From: Tetradesmus obliquus
Lineage: Eukaryota > Chlorophyta > Chlorophyceae > Sphaeropleales > Scenedesmaceae
Assembly: GCA_030272155.1 (NCBI GenBank)
Contig: CP126194.1
Location: 1,054,001 to 1,118,000, forward strand
Direction: 5' to 3'
Length of the DNA stretch: 64,000 nt
The translations under genes were made by a program, and so were the position numbers. Each line of letters begins with the position of its first letter. Position 1 is the first letter of the stretch. The notes beneath the pieces were generated by a model. That model was not told where the DNA came from, did no database searches, and saw nothing but the letters and a program-made list of their open reading frames with translations. Positions 24,609-35,869 of the stretch are shown here, piece after piece.

Positions 24609-27153
24609 CTGAGCGTGACGCAGCAGCCAGGACGTCCACATGATCAGGCAACAAACCCTGACCAGCCAAACCGAACACGAAGCTTTGACTGTGCCTGTCA
24701 GCCAGAGTTCAAATGCAACGTGATGTAACATAACATACTATAACGCACCTGCAGTAGTGCCGCTGCAGGAATGGCCGCATCACGTTGTCATGCCGCCCAG
24801 GGATGCTGCCGCCCCCCGCCCACCCTTCCCTGCTGTGCTGCACCTCTGCTGCTGTCGTCCACACCAGCTGCAGCGGCAAAGTTGGGTCACCACCCCGCAT
24901 TGCACTACCTGCTGCTGCTGCTTGCCGCATGCGGGCGAATGCGTCGCTGCTGCTGCTGCTTGCAGCACCCGCGTTACTGCTGCCGCCTGCTGCTGCTGCT
25001 GGCAATCCAGCAGGTGCACCGCCTGCCAGCTGGCCGTTTCCTGCTGCTGTTGCTGCTGCTGCTGCTGCTGGTGACAGATCATCACCCTCGCTGTAGTAGC
25101 TGCCTGCTGTCATGCTGGCAACCATTTCCTGCCGCAGCCACTTCTCATCAATGCTGCCAAGGGAGCTGAATTGCAGCAGGCAGGGCGCGGGCTGGAAGCG
25201 CGCCGGCAGGCGGCTGGCCGCCAGCAGCGCCCGCAGCCGCAGGTGGCCGTACGCATGCAGCTTGGAACCTACACATGAGAGGTGTGTGAGAACAGCAATT
25301 GCGCAGCAGACTGTGTGTCAAGCAGTGACAGCAGCTGTGCGTGCCAACTGGTGTGCCAGCCAGCAGCGCCCGCAGCCGAAGGTGGCCATATGCATGCAGC
25401 TTATGGCCTGATGTGGGAGGTTTGTGAGTGTATGGAAAGTGCAGCAGACTGTGTGTCAAGCAGTGACAGCAGCTGTCGGGACTGTGTGCAAGGAACACTG
25501 GCCAACAAGAACGCCAGCTGATAAGGCAGAATCGATGGCGGCTTACGCACCGGCGTGGTAGCTAGGCACGCTGGGCAGAAGCGCACCCCATGCAGACGAG
25601 GAGATACATACACGTGCGCAATTCACCCAAACTACACACTGCAGCAGCATACTAGCTGCTAGTAGCAGCAGAAGGGCATGACAGTATATTTGGCCCACCC
25701 ACCTGCGTGATAGCCAGGCACGCTGGGCAGCAGCGCAGCACGTGCAGCAGAGAAGTCTGCTGCTGCTGCCACCAGCCGGGCCACGTCACCCGCCCACAGC
25801 CGAATGTGGCCATGTGCATGCAGTTTGGGGCCTAATCAATGTTGCGGTGTATGCTGTGCCGAGGCGTGTCACAGGAGCTTCCTGAAAAGTGGCTACTGGC
25901 CAACAAGCAGAAAAGCTCAGAAAGCAAACCAATGCAGGCCCACCCAGCTTGAGCCATGCACCACAATCTGCACAATTGTCTGCACCCAGACACATCGCAA
26001 GGTACACGCCAAAAACAAAACCACATAACACAAACAGCATAGTAGGAACAAAGTGCACACCTGCGTGGTAGCCAGGAACGCTGGGCAGCAGCGCAGCGCG
26101 TGCAGCAGAGAAGTCTGCTGCTGCCACCAGCCGGGCCACATCACCCGCCCACAGCCCAGGCAGCTTCAGGGCGGCCAGGTAGTCAGACAGGCAGGATTCA
26201 AACTCGCTGACAGCTGCGGCAGCGCCAGCTTTTGGCGGGAAGTCCTGCAAGCAGCATATGTGGAATTGGTTGAAGCAGCAGCAGGAGATGAAATGGAACA
26301 CAGAGAGCAGCTGGATACAGAGGAAGGTACACAGGGCGGGACAGCTGCTGTCCCGGACCGGAAAGGTTCAGCAACGGCATCTACTGCATACCGCTGCGCT
26401 CTGAAGTTGCAGCAAAGCATAAAAAGTGTGAACAGTGCCCTATCAAGCTATACATCAAACAGTCAAACAATTGCTGCGGCCAGTCAACATCTTCGCTCTG
26501 TATGCCGCCGACGCAGTGCAACTGTATCGCCGCTACCCACCTGGTACCACAGCCCCTGTGTCTTGTTGTTGCAGTCCGGGTAGATCATGTTGGCAGTGTG
26601 CACGATCAGCCGCAACCCTCCATGCCTATAACCCAACAGAAAGGCCTTGCTGTGGTGCGTGCCATATGTAATCGGCAGTGGCGGCGCATGCGCTGCAAAG
26701 CGTGGAGAAGTGAGGCCGGCTGCTGCTGCCTGCTCTGAGACGGCAGCAGCATGCGCGCCGCGCTCGCCATGCACCACCAGCACCTGGCAGCAGCAGAGGC
26801 AGCAGCAGCAGCAGCAGTGGTGGCACGTGTTGTGCAGAGGCAGGAGTCGCCAGTACTTCAACATGATCTTTGACACCACCACAGCGCTTCTTGATTTCTG
26901 CAGCATGACAGACAAGCACGAGCATACACACTGCGTCTGCCCAATGCACATGCACCAACACATCAATGCCACCGCTGCTGCTACCTTGTCTGCTGTCGCA
27001 ATGGCTGGGCAGGCAGACAGCAGCCATCCCATGTCCACCATAAAGTTGGACACCACCACAGTGGCCAGGCCAGGCCCAGCCACCAGCTTGGAGAGCCGCG
27101 CCCCCAGGCAGCCGGCATTGCAGGCGGCAGGCAGGCCCCTGGCAGCGGCAGGT

Positions 27154-27222
<69 letters not shown>

Positions 27223-27906
27223 GCGGCGGCAGCAGCCAACTGTTGGTGCAAGTGTTGTACGCGTGACAGGTTGAAAGAAACAAAGCACATGACCGCAGCA
27301 TGACAGTAAGGACCGGCGTTGTAGACAGGAAAAGTGGCATATGCCAGCAAGCTTGCTGCCTTGATCATGATTGGCCGCACAGCGCTGTGCCAGTGCAGTG
27401 CTCAACACCCTGCAGGTACCACATAGTATGTCCCTGCTGCAGCGCACCTCACAGCCAGCAGGGAAAAGGGTGCCTCTGTCATGCTTGGTGGTGCCATTCT
27501 GCTGCCGTCCATACTCGCTGCTGCTGCGGCCGCTGCTGCCGCGCTGCTGCCACCTGCTGCCTGGTCCTGCTGCTGCTGCTGACGCCGCACCCGCTTGCTG
27601 GGCCTGCCAACTACTCCCGCATCGCCTTCAATACCATCAGCAGCACTAAACAAATAAACAGCTGCACCATGCTTCCTAGCACCACCAACAACAACATCAC
27701 CAGCAGCAGCAGCGGCGGTGGCGGCAGGCCATCCTTGGTCATCACTGTCCCCCGCAGCTGCCTCTCCCCCATCAGCCCCAGCCGCCTCTTCCTCCCCTGA
27801 CTGCTGCTCCTCATCGTCTTCATCCTCCTCTGCTGCCAGTGCTGCTGCTAGTGCTGCATCTGCTGCTTCCTGCTCTTGCCTGATCCTGCTGCTGCTGCCC
27901 AGGCCG

Positions 27907-27942
<36 letters not shown>

Positions 27943-28074
27943 TGCAAGTGCAGTGCTGCTGCAAACGCTGCATCTGCTGCTTCCTGCTCATCTCTACTCA
28001 GCGCTTGTGTGAGGAGTGCAGGTGCTGCCTGCTCATCATGCTGCTGCTGTCGCTGTTGGGCTGCCTCGTGTTGT

Positions 28075-28140
<66 letters not shown>

Positions 28141-28265
28141 TGCTGCGTTATTAGCAGTGTGAAGGTGGTGGTGTGCTGCCGTGAGGCCAAGTAGAAGCGT
28201 GTGCTGGGACCCACAATGGTTGACTGCCCCTTGTCCAGGAGGTCTGTCAGATGCCATTGTGCAGC

Positions 28266-28302
<37 letters not shown>

Positions 28303-28447
28303 GAGCTGCTAGCGCCACTTGCTGCTGCAGTAGCAGGATCTGTACCAGCAGCTGGCCCCTGCTGTAGCGTCTCCACCAGCAGGGCTGCAAAAATGCAATA
28401 CAACTGACAGGGTCAGCAGGACACCAAGTAGCGTCAGCACGCCAGAG

Positions 28448-28543
<96 letters not shown>

Positions 28544-28734
28544 TTGTGGCGCTGCGCACCATTGAGGCCGACGTTTGTCAGCTGCAGCACTCCCTCCATG
28601 CCCTCAACCACCTCCAGCAGAAACTGCTCCCTGCTGAGCTGAGGGTCTGAGAGGCTGGGCGGGCTGCCCCGACCAAACACAGTCCTGCTGCTGACCTGCT
28701 GCTGCGTGCCATCTGGCAGCTGAACGAGCAGCAT
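23304..28734 (-). CDS. TDP1: Tyrosyl-DNA phosphodiesterase 1 (TDP1), 9 exons
   Basis: TDP1 removes trapped topoisomerase I and other adducts from DNA 3' ends in the nucleus. Exons 28734-28560, 28384-27448, 27138-26985, 26783-26541, 26244-26061, 25268-24749, 24537-24283, 23977-23915 and 23652-23304 join in phase to 959 residues. An N-terminal FHA-like stretch reads VFGRGSPPSLSDPQLSREQF. The first catalytic HxK is in YGTHHSKAFLLGY (about His466/Lys468), followed by VHTANMIYPDCNNKTQGLW. The second is in AMPHIKTYTR (about His752/Lys754), with the supporting ASHNLSKAAWG (Asn about 803), then SYELGVLL. Low-complexity inserts include a long poly-Ala and acidic, Gln-rich tract in exon 2 and a Ser/Gln loop between PHIKTYTR and ASHNLSKAAW. 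Both phosphodiesterase motifs are intact. The start is the first ATG of the FHA-like exon; an upstream exon cannot be ruled out. Confidence 0.95.
24069..24207 (-). repeat. Two partial copies of TDP1 exon 8 head in intron 7
   Basis: The exon 8 start and acceptor (about 23958-23990, encoding YELGVLLT) recurs at about 24069-24105 with its acceptor and a GTA-for-ATA change, and as a shorter altered copy at about 24178-24207. Both lie upstream of the true exon. Confidence 0.8.
25354..25482 (-). repeat. Copy of TDP1 exon 6 head plus flanking intron
   Basis: The exon 6 head and adjoining intron (about 25213-25345) recurs at about 25354-25482: GCCAGCAGCGCCCGCAGCCG, then GGTGGCC and GCATGCAGCTT, then the shared CAGACTGTGTGTCAAGCAGT. 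A further fragment lies at about 25789-25835, fused directly to an exon 5 tail copy. Confidence 0.85.
25547..25835 (-). repeat. Copies of TDP1 exon 5 tail in intron 5
   Basis: The last 100 bases of exon 5 and its donor (about 26059-26165) recur almost intact at 25700-25803, with the donor context changed to CAG/GTGGGT, and as a short piece at 25547-25588. The larger copy is joined at its far side to a fragment of exon 6 head, so this stretch is a small chimeric exon mosaic inside the intron. Confidence 0.85.
27152..27230 (-). repeat. CTG tract forming the intron 2 acceptor region of TDP1
   Basis: About 23 CAG/CTG triplets followed by GGC repeats occupy the last part of intron 2, ending close to the CCAG acceptor of exon 3 at 27139. 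On the coding strand the run is CTG. Confidence 0.9.
28450..28540. repeat. (CAG)30 tract in TDP1 intron 1
   Basis: An uninterrupted run of about 30 CAG triplets on the plus strand (CTG on the TDP1 strand) in the 174-base intron 1. It is the longest pure triplet run in the window and fills half of the intron. Confidence 0.95.
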
Positions 28735-30060
28735 CTGCACGCGCCACAGAACCAATATAATAAAAAAAGTTGTGTTTTGCTGAGTAGTATTGGTCTAATG
28801 CACAGGGCGTGTGTTGCGCATCGGTGAGGACCGTCTGCGAGGCAGAGCTACTGTAGGAACGTTTGCGCACCCGACAGGAAGACAGATCCAAAAGCGATAC
28901 AGCACAATACAGACGAGGAGAGCATCTGTGGGGCCTTAGCTGCTGGCACTGATGACAGCGAACTTGAAAGAAACCCTAGCATGTATGTCCGTTGGTCACT
29001 GCCCTGCCGCTGCCCGGCATCCTTGATCGTCAAGCTTGCATTGTTCGAGCATAACCAAGTATAGGAAACACGTAACATTCAACATCGCTTCGTAAGCTCC
29101 TACAACCGCCAAGGAAGCACAGCACAGACGCATGCCAAACATTGGCAATCTGTTCACACATCATAACCTGCACATGCATCCCCATTCATCTCGGCTCCTC
29201 TCACAGGCATCACCCCAAGTCACCACAATAGCCTCACTCAATGGACCTTGCAACAGCAGAGGCGCTTGCGCAGGAGCGGCTGCTGGACAACATGCCGCAG
29301 CTCACACTTGTATATCCTGCAGCCCCAACATCCACAGCTGTGTGTTGGGCCCCAACTGCAGCCTGGCGCATAGCCGTAATGCTTGCTATGAACACTAATC
29401 TTGACACACTACTTTATACCATGTCTATGCCCATTCAATTTGTGCTGCACCCAACAGCGGCAGCACACCAACAGCAAACAAGGCCCCGGACAAACTCCAG
29501 CCACATAAGCCACCACCATGATCATGCACACCACAAAGATACTTGGTAGTACACAAAATAACCCCTACCCAACATCAAAGGAAGGTGCCTGCAGCTACAA
29601 CACACACCTGCAGCATGCAAAATGCACGAGTGCACATCCCAGCGCACCTCTGTCTGCGTGCCCCTGACTACCTGCTACAGTTTAAAATACCTGCTACAGA
29701 TAGAAATACAACAGCTGCACCAAGCCCATGGCGCATCCACGTGCGCAGGATCCCACACCAAATGCCCTTACTACCTGCTACAGTTACAAGATGCAACAGC
29801 TGCACCAAACCCATGCCGCAAGCAGGCGAGCTGCAGCTGGCATACTACAGGCTGGGCTGCCTAGCCTCACCATCGCGCACTTGCCTTAGAACCATCAACC
29901 AGTATGTAACAAGGACTGTCAAAGCTTTCATGAAATGGCGGGCTATGCCAATGGATGGCTCAGGTACACATCCAGATCGATTTACACCCAACTGCTGCCT
30001 GAGGCTGCTCTGGCACCTGCTGCCCCTGCTGCTGCTGCTGCTGCTGCTGGCTGACACTAG
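28735..30060. promoter_or_regulatory. Region between SAMHD1-like stop and TDP1 start
   Basis: Both genes run leftward, so this holds the TDP1 promoter and SAMHD1-like 3' region. A 47-base direct repeat beginning TACCTGCTACAG occurs at about 29688 and about 29774. No coding region was recognised. A short frame from 29241 (MDLATAEALAQERLL) looks protein-like but could not be extended or named. Confidence 0.4.
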
Positions 30061-30873
30061 CTAGCTTTCTTCCGACCAAACCTTCACAACCAGGCCATCC
30101 TGCAAGCTGCAGCCCTGCTGCTGCTGCCCCACACTGCAGCCCTCTCCATCTGCCTCCACATCAGACCCTGACATAGGATCATCAGCTAGCTCAGCTTGCA
30201 AAAGTCGTTGCCGCTGCCGCTGCTGCTGCTGCTGCTTCTGCGGTGACGGCGGCCAGCTCACTAGACCTGCCGTGCCCTGGATCATATGCTGCTGTGCGTT
30301 GAAGCCTGCTGCTGCTGCTGCCAGCGGCTGAGTGGTCACGCAACTCTGCTGTTGTTGCTGCTGCCACGGGTCTAGTCTAGCGCTGCTGCTGCCGTCAGCG
30401 CAGCAGCAGATGGTCGCACCACTGCCGAAGCGTGCTGCTACCGCCCGCTTGAATGCAGCCTGCACTGCGCGCAGGTAGCGGCCCCTGTCGCTCCCCTGGC
30501 AGGGCCTGGCAAGGTATACACGCACCTGCAGCAGCAGCAGCAGCAGCGTCCAAGTGAACAGCTGGGCTGGTCCATTGAAATTTTTTTGTCAAGGTGGCCT
30601 ATACAGGCCCCGCCAACCAGTGGGTGACCATTGACACCGATAAGAAGGGCATGCACGTAGCTGGGATGTGCGCGTGGCATGATGCTAAACAGCTCAGGTT
30701 GCAAGGTATCATGCATACTTAACATTCAGCAGGCGGCATTGCTTCAGGGAATGCTGCTGCGTGAACAAATGTCAGCCAGGCACTGCTGCTGCTGCTGCTG
30801 CTGTTCCTGCTGCTCACCTTGCGCTGCATGAAGCTGGCAGGCCTAGCAATGCCTTGGGACGCCAACCAGGTGC

Positions 30874-30905
<32 letters not shown>

Positions 30906-32578
30906 TTGCTGCTGTACAGCCTGGTGTAGTCCAGTGGATCATGAATGCCCCTGTGGACAGCAGGCAAGACAGCGCAGCAGCATATGCAGCGCGCACCACA
31001 GTGCACCATCAGCATCACCAATTACTGTGCAAGCTACTTCCGTGGATGTTGCTTATGGTGATAGCACTTTTACCAGACGTGCCGCTGCAGTCCTACATTG
31101 CTGCAGAGTGCTGCATGTGCTGCTGCACAGAAAGCCACCTTTGCTGCTGCAGCAAAGTAACCCAGCTGCCTTTTCTTGAAATCTGCGGCACAGAACAACC
31201 ACCTTTGCCCACTGAGCAGCTGCACAATGCAGGTTTGTAACACCACACCCGCCCTCACTCACTTGCCGCAATCAATGCTCATGTTGCTCAGGCGCAGGTC
31301 CCCCTCACTGAGGTACACCCCAAGGCTGCTGTCCTGGTGGGCGATGACGTCAGCAGCAGACAGGCTGCACGCTGCAGCACCCCGCTCCAGCACAAACTGC
31401 AGCAGCACCACACAAACACAACCGAACACCAGGTGCTTTGTAAGATGCAAATGGCTGTCAAGCGTGACATGCTCACCGGAGTTGAGAGGGATCCTTACAG
31501 ACGCATTACAATTGTCTAACAAAAAGTATAGCATAAACATGTTATGTAACACTCTCACCTGCTCAGGCACCGCCGCCTCTGCCGCCCATGCGTACAGCTG
31601 CCGTGTGTCCAGCCGCCGCAGGATGGCTGCTGCTGCTGCCAGGTGGGGGCATTGCGGGTCATGCCGCGCTGCCCGCTTAATCTCACCCAGCAGCGAATCG
31701 TCAAGCGTGAGGAACGCCTCGGGGCTGTGCGGTTGCAGCAGCAGCAGCAGCAGCAGCAATGGCAGGCAAGGCAATCCTGTTGCTGAGCAGTCACAGATTC
31801 GGGAGAAGCGTCTGCTGGCATTAGGGGCAGCAGCAGCATTGCGGATGCTATCATGCAACCAAGCAGTGTGCCGATCCCAGGGATCCCTGCAACAACGAGT
31901 ATCCCTTCTGCTACCACAGCATCACCACAACCCCACACGCCCTACGCACTCGTCAGCATCTTCACTGATGTGCAGCCCGGGGTCAGCAACCAGCAGCTCA
32001 GCTGCAGCCTCACCCCACACCCCGCATCCCACTTCCCTTGTTTCTACTACTCACTCGTTGACGTGTTTACTGATGTGCAGTACCGGGTCTGCCGCAAGCA
32101 GCGCGTCCACCACCATGAGCTCAGCTGCCCGTGCAGAGCGGTGCTGGTACACGCTGCTGTGCATGGCTGTGCGCGCAGCAAACAGCCCCGCCAGTGCCGG
32201 CTGCTGCGAGGAGTGGAAGCACAGCTCGCCTTCTATCACCTGCATCAATATATCGAGACACCTAGATGATAAAGTGCATGAAAAATGCAGTCAGAGGAGG
32301 GTATGTCACCTTCCGCTGCAGCTAGGTATTCCGTGGGCCTCGATTTCAGTGCAGCAAGCAGGGAGCTGGCAGTCAAGCAAACATGTGCACCACCTGTTGG
32401 CCGCCTGTGATGCTAGGCAGCCAATGTAGCACTTGGTGTGAGTCGGCATGCTCTTGTGGCCTCTCATCTCCAGGCACATGCTCATATGCCAGCCCAGCCA
32501 TTCACAACACAGCACCAGGCATGCGCCGCCACAGCAGCCAGCACTACGCAGCAGCTGCCCAGGTTGTTCTCGCATTGC

Positions 32579-32619
<41 letters not shown>

Positions 32620-34791
32620 TCAGTGCTCAGGTCGCTCACTCACCCTGCAATTGCTCAGCAGCGGCGTGAAGTCGTACGCCGCGCCCACGCCTGTCATCAG
32701 TGCATCCCGCCGCAGGTAGTCAACCTTGTCCACATCAACGCCATTGGTGGCATTCGCCACGATCTGCAGCAGCAGCAGCAGCAGCCAGAAACGCTGAGTA
32801 CGCTGCTTAACAGTGTTGACTGTTGTCTTCCAGTGGTGGCTCAGCAAAAAGTGAAGTGCAAGCACATGCCGTTAGGTGTGCCCTGCTTACGATGCGCTGA
32901 GCCCACAAACTGCAGCAGCTGCGCCACCCAGCCAGCGACCACTGCCACATTCCAGCATCTGAGCTGCATGCACACACACACAGCACGCAATCTACCCACC
33001 GTTACACGCACATACAGCGCACCTGCAGTAGCCAGCTCGAGTCACTGTCACCCCAGTGCCCGCTGATGCCCGCACACCCATTGCTGCTGTTGCCGTTGCT
33101 GCTGCTGCTGCTGCCGCTGATGATGGCATGCATCAGGTGCAGCTGCTCCTTGCTGATGTCCAGGGCCTGCTGGTCAACAGCATACTCCAGCAGCCGCGCA
33201 GACATGTCTTCGTGGTGCCTGACAGGCAGCAGCAACAGCAGTAGACTCAGGATGGTTGTGACGGCAGCACAGTGTCAACATGTTCTTCAGCGGCCAACTG
33301 CCGGTCAACCGCATACTCCAGCAGCCGGGCAGACATGCCTTCATGGTGCCTGACAGGCAGCAGCAACAGCAGGGCAGGAGAGAGATGCCGGCAGCACAGT
33401 ATGAACATGATCTTGAGTGGCTGACCTTCAGTGCATGCATAGAACTGCAGATGACGATGATGCACAGGGGCGACATGTCCGGCAAACCAACAAGGTCAAG
33501 TGCAACTCCTCGCCCCTGAAGCCATGCAGCCAACTCAGGTGCTTGCTGAGACAGCTGACAAGGCATGCTGACAAGGCATGCTGACAAGGCATGCTGACAA
33601 GGCATGCTGACAAGGCATGCTGCAGTGCAGCCGCAGCTCACCAGCAGTGGTTGCCGCGCACCGCAGGCAGGAAGCAGCTCTCAAAGGTGTGGCTGAAGGG
33701 GCCGTGACCCACGTCATGGCACATCGCTGCAGCCAGGGCAGGGAATACAACAGCGCAGGACGGGGTTAGTGAAAATTCATTAGCAGAATATCGCTTTGCC
33801 GGCCATGTTTCTGCATGAGCCAAGTACTGCTGCTTCAGCTCCACAGCCTTGTGCATGCTGGTTGAGCTCCCTGCAGTGGTTGAGCAGGCGTTTGTGCACA
33901 CCTTGCACCTCGCGTGCTGCTGGGGCTGCTGCTGGTCGCTCACCTGACATCACCACTATCACCCTGCTTTTAAGTCAGATTTTATGGCAACACCATTTAC
34001 AGCCCCCACCTGCTGCCTCCAGCAGCTCCACCTGGCCAGGTGTCACCCGCAGCCCAGTGCCCGCCAGGTGGCGTGCTGCTGCCACAGCCAAGTGGGCCGT
34101 GCCCGCGCAGTGCCCGAAGCGCGAGTGCTCCGCAGTGGGGAAGGCCCAGCGCGTGGCACCCAGCTGGGACAGGCCGCGCAGGCGCTGCACTGCACGGTGG
34201 GGAGTGTGAAGTCGTGAAGGGTGAAGGGTGGGCAGGCAGGGCACGATTATTGAGAAGGCAGGCAGAATAAGGGCAGGCAGTTGCGACAGGCCCGCAGGCG
34301 CTGCACTGCAAGTGTGAGCAGGCGGGCGTCGGCGTCAGGGATGCAATGCGCAGGCAGGCAGGCACGCGAGCAGCGCGGAACACTTACAACAAGCAGGCAT
34401 GCAGGTGTTACACAACTGGTCAACAGTCAGACAGGTGTTTGTTTGACCAGCAAGCACAACACGGGTGCCTCCTGCATCTGTGTGGAACTGCCAGCTGCAA
34501 TGAGCAAGCAAGGCTCGCCAGCAGCTGCTGCACGTTTATGCCATTTCAGATGTCCAGTCGCATGCAAAGGTGACTAACTAACCCACACGCCACGTAGCGC
34601 AGGTTCCTGCAAGCTGAGGACAAGCAGCACCTGCTGCCCCCACCTGGCAAGCTGTCACACAGTAGCCTGGCAGTTGGGCCCAGCTGCACTGTGCCATGCA
34701 CGGCGTCCTGCAAGCTTAGCCCTACTTCGCTGCGGAATGCCCAGTAGTCTTGCAGTGCAGAGGCATCCTCACAGTGTGCAAAGTCCGCCAT
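30061..34791 (-). CDS. SAMHD1-type HD-domain dNTP triphosphohydrolase, 10 exons
   Basis: The family hydrolyses dNTPs to nucleosides and triphosphate, setting nuclear or cytosolic dNTP pools. Exons 34791-34644, 34189-34010, 33726-33642, 33218-33023, 32763-32644, 32239-32055, 31724-31559, 31396-31263, 30950-30818 and 30525-30061 join in phase to 603 residues. It opens ALQDYWAFRSEVGLSLQDAV then HGTVQLGP, as in SAMHD1 after the SAM domain, which is absent here. Metal ligands are all present: His76 (RFGHCAG), His113-Asp114 (MCHDVGHGPFSH) and Asp218 (GVDVDKVDYLRRD). The C-terminal regulatory part shows HDPLDYTRLYS, and VRVYLARP opens the last exon, which ends in a Gln-rich acidic tail. Plant relatives such as Arabidopsis VEN4 also lack SAM. 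Introns hold exon-edge copies and a 13-bp tandem repeat. Confidence 0.93.
31946..32013 (-). repeat. Partial copy of SAMHD1-like exon 6 tail in intron 6
   Basis: The exon 6 tail (about 32042-32137, peptide around DPVLHISKHVNE) recurs in shortened form at about 31946-32013, sharing ACTGATGTGCAG and CAGCTCAGCTGC. It lies downstream of the true exon, and its splice junction is degraded. Confidence 0.7.
33283..33371 (-). repeat. Copy of SAMHD1-like exon 4 head in intron 3
   Basis: The exon 4 head and acceptor (about 33150-33243) recurs at about 33283-33371. The copy keeps the GTCAG acceptor, the phase, and the peptide HHEGMSARLLEYAVDRQ (true exon HHEDMSARLLEYAVDQQ), then diverges and reaches a stop. 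It could be read as a decoy or poison exon. Confidence 0.85.
33552..33620. repeat. 13-bp tandem repeat in SAMHD1-like intron 3
   Basis: GACAAGGCATGCT recurs about five times between 33552 and 33620, in the intron directly after exon 3. Confidence 0.93.
34283..34313 (-). repeat. Fragment copy of SAMHD1-like exon 2 head in intron 1
   Basis: GCGACAGGCCCGCAGGCGCT and the following CTGCA match the exon 2 head and acceptor at about 34165-34195 with few changes. It lies upstream of the true exon. Confidence 0.7.
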
Positions 34792-35869
34792 GTGGCCCTG
34801 CTAGGCCTAACAGGTGCTGCACTGCTGCCAAAATGCAGTGCTGCTGCTGCCGATGAGGTGTGGTAGGAGAGACTGAGGGGCTGGTATGTTGTGTGTAAGG
34901 TGCCCGCTATGTTGACTGCCGCAGCATCTCTGCAGCGGACAGCACGTGTGGCCACGTGACAGCATGTAAGCACACAGTCAGTTTGAACTGGTTCAATGGG
35001 CATGCGCGACGGTGAGCACACGCACAAGCTGCATTTATAGCCATGATTGTGTGCCAATTGATGAATGAGTTTGGGCAAGTTCAACCAGAGACAGCACTTG
35101 TGCTCAATACCTGCTCTGCATGTGCCCCAATGACGCACCCCAACTGCAGTTGCTCCCGTAGCTATCAGAGGTCTGCACTAGGCTTTCAAACACCCTGAAC
35201 TAGACTGAAAAAACTTCACAGAGCATCCTACTGGAGCGTGCAACCTCCTGAAACGCTGCACGCCTCTGGCGCAGGTTCGTGTTTGGTGACTCGTTCTACA
35301 ACAGCAATTGGCACTCTGCACACAGCTAACGAAGTGAAACAGTGTCCTTAGACATGCCTTTATGCGCATTGTTTGATGCTCGTGCTCACTGCGCTGTTAC
35401 AAACAGCTAGGGCTTCTGTCCGGTCACAGTGTGCTTGCACAGGTCCCGATCGCTGGTTTCAACAGCTGATGATGCATCAAGCAGCTTGAACTGAGACATC
35501 AGAAAGACTTCAATTGCTGACCAGCACACAGCAGCTTGAAGGTTGCTGCTCCAGCCAGTATTTCGTGCACACTATCTTGTCCGTGATCCAGCAACAAACC
35601 AGCTTTTTTGTATCCATCTCGACTGTCTATTGCTGGCTCGGCGAGCCTGGGGCGTTGCACAGTCATCACAGAGCAACAGCAGCAAGCAGCTGCCGTAGCA
35701 GTCAGTGCTGCTCTGCTGTGAGCACTTAATCAGCCTCTTACATACCACCCTTAGCCAACAGCACAAACGTGTGCGGTTAGTCGCAAACACTGCACTCTGC
35801 AGCTGTGCTGCGTAGCTGCTGTTCAGCAAAGCCAACACACTCCACAGCAGGAGCAGCAGCTTCAGCAGC
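34792..35869. promoter_or_regulatory. Divergent promoter region, SAMHD1-like and THOC7
   Basis: The two genes point away from each other, 1,078 bases apart. No further gene or RNA was recognised. No core promoter element was assigned. Confidence 0.45.
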
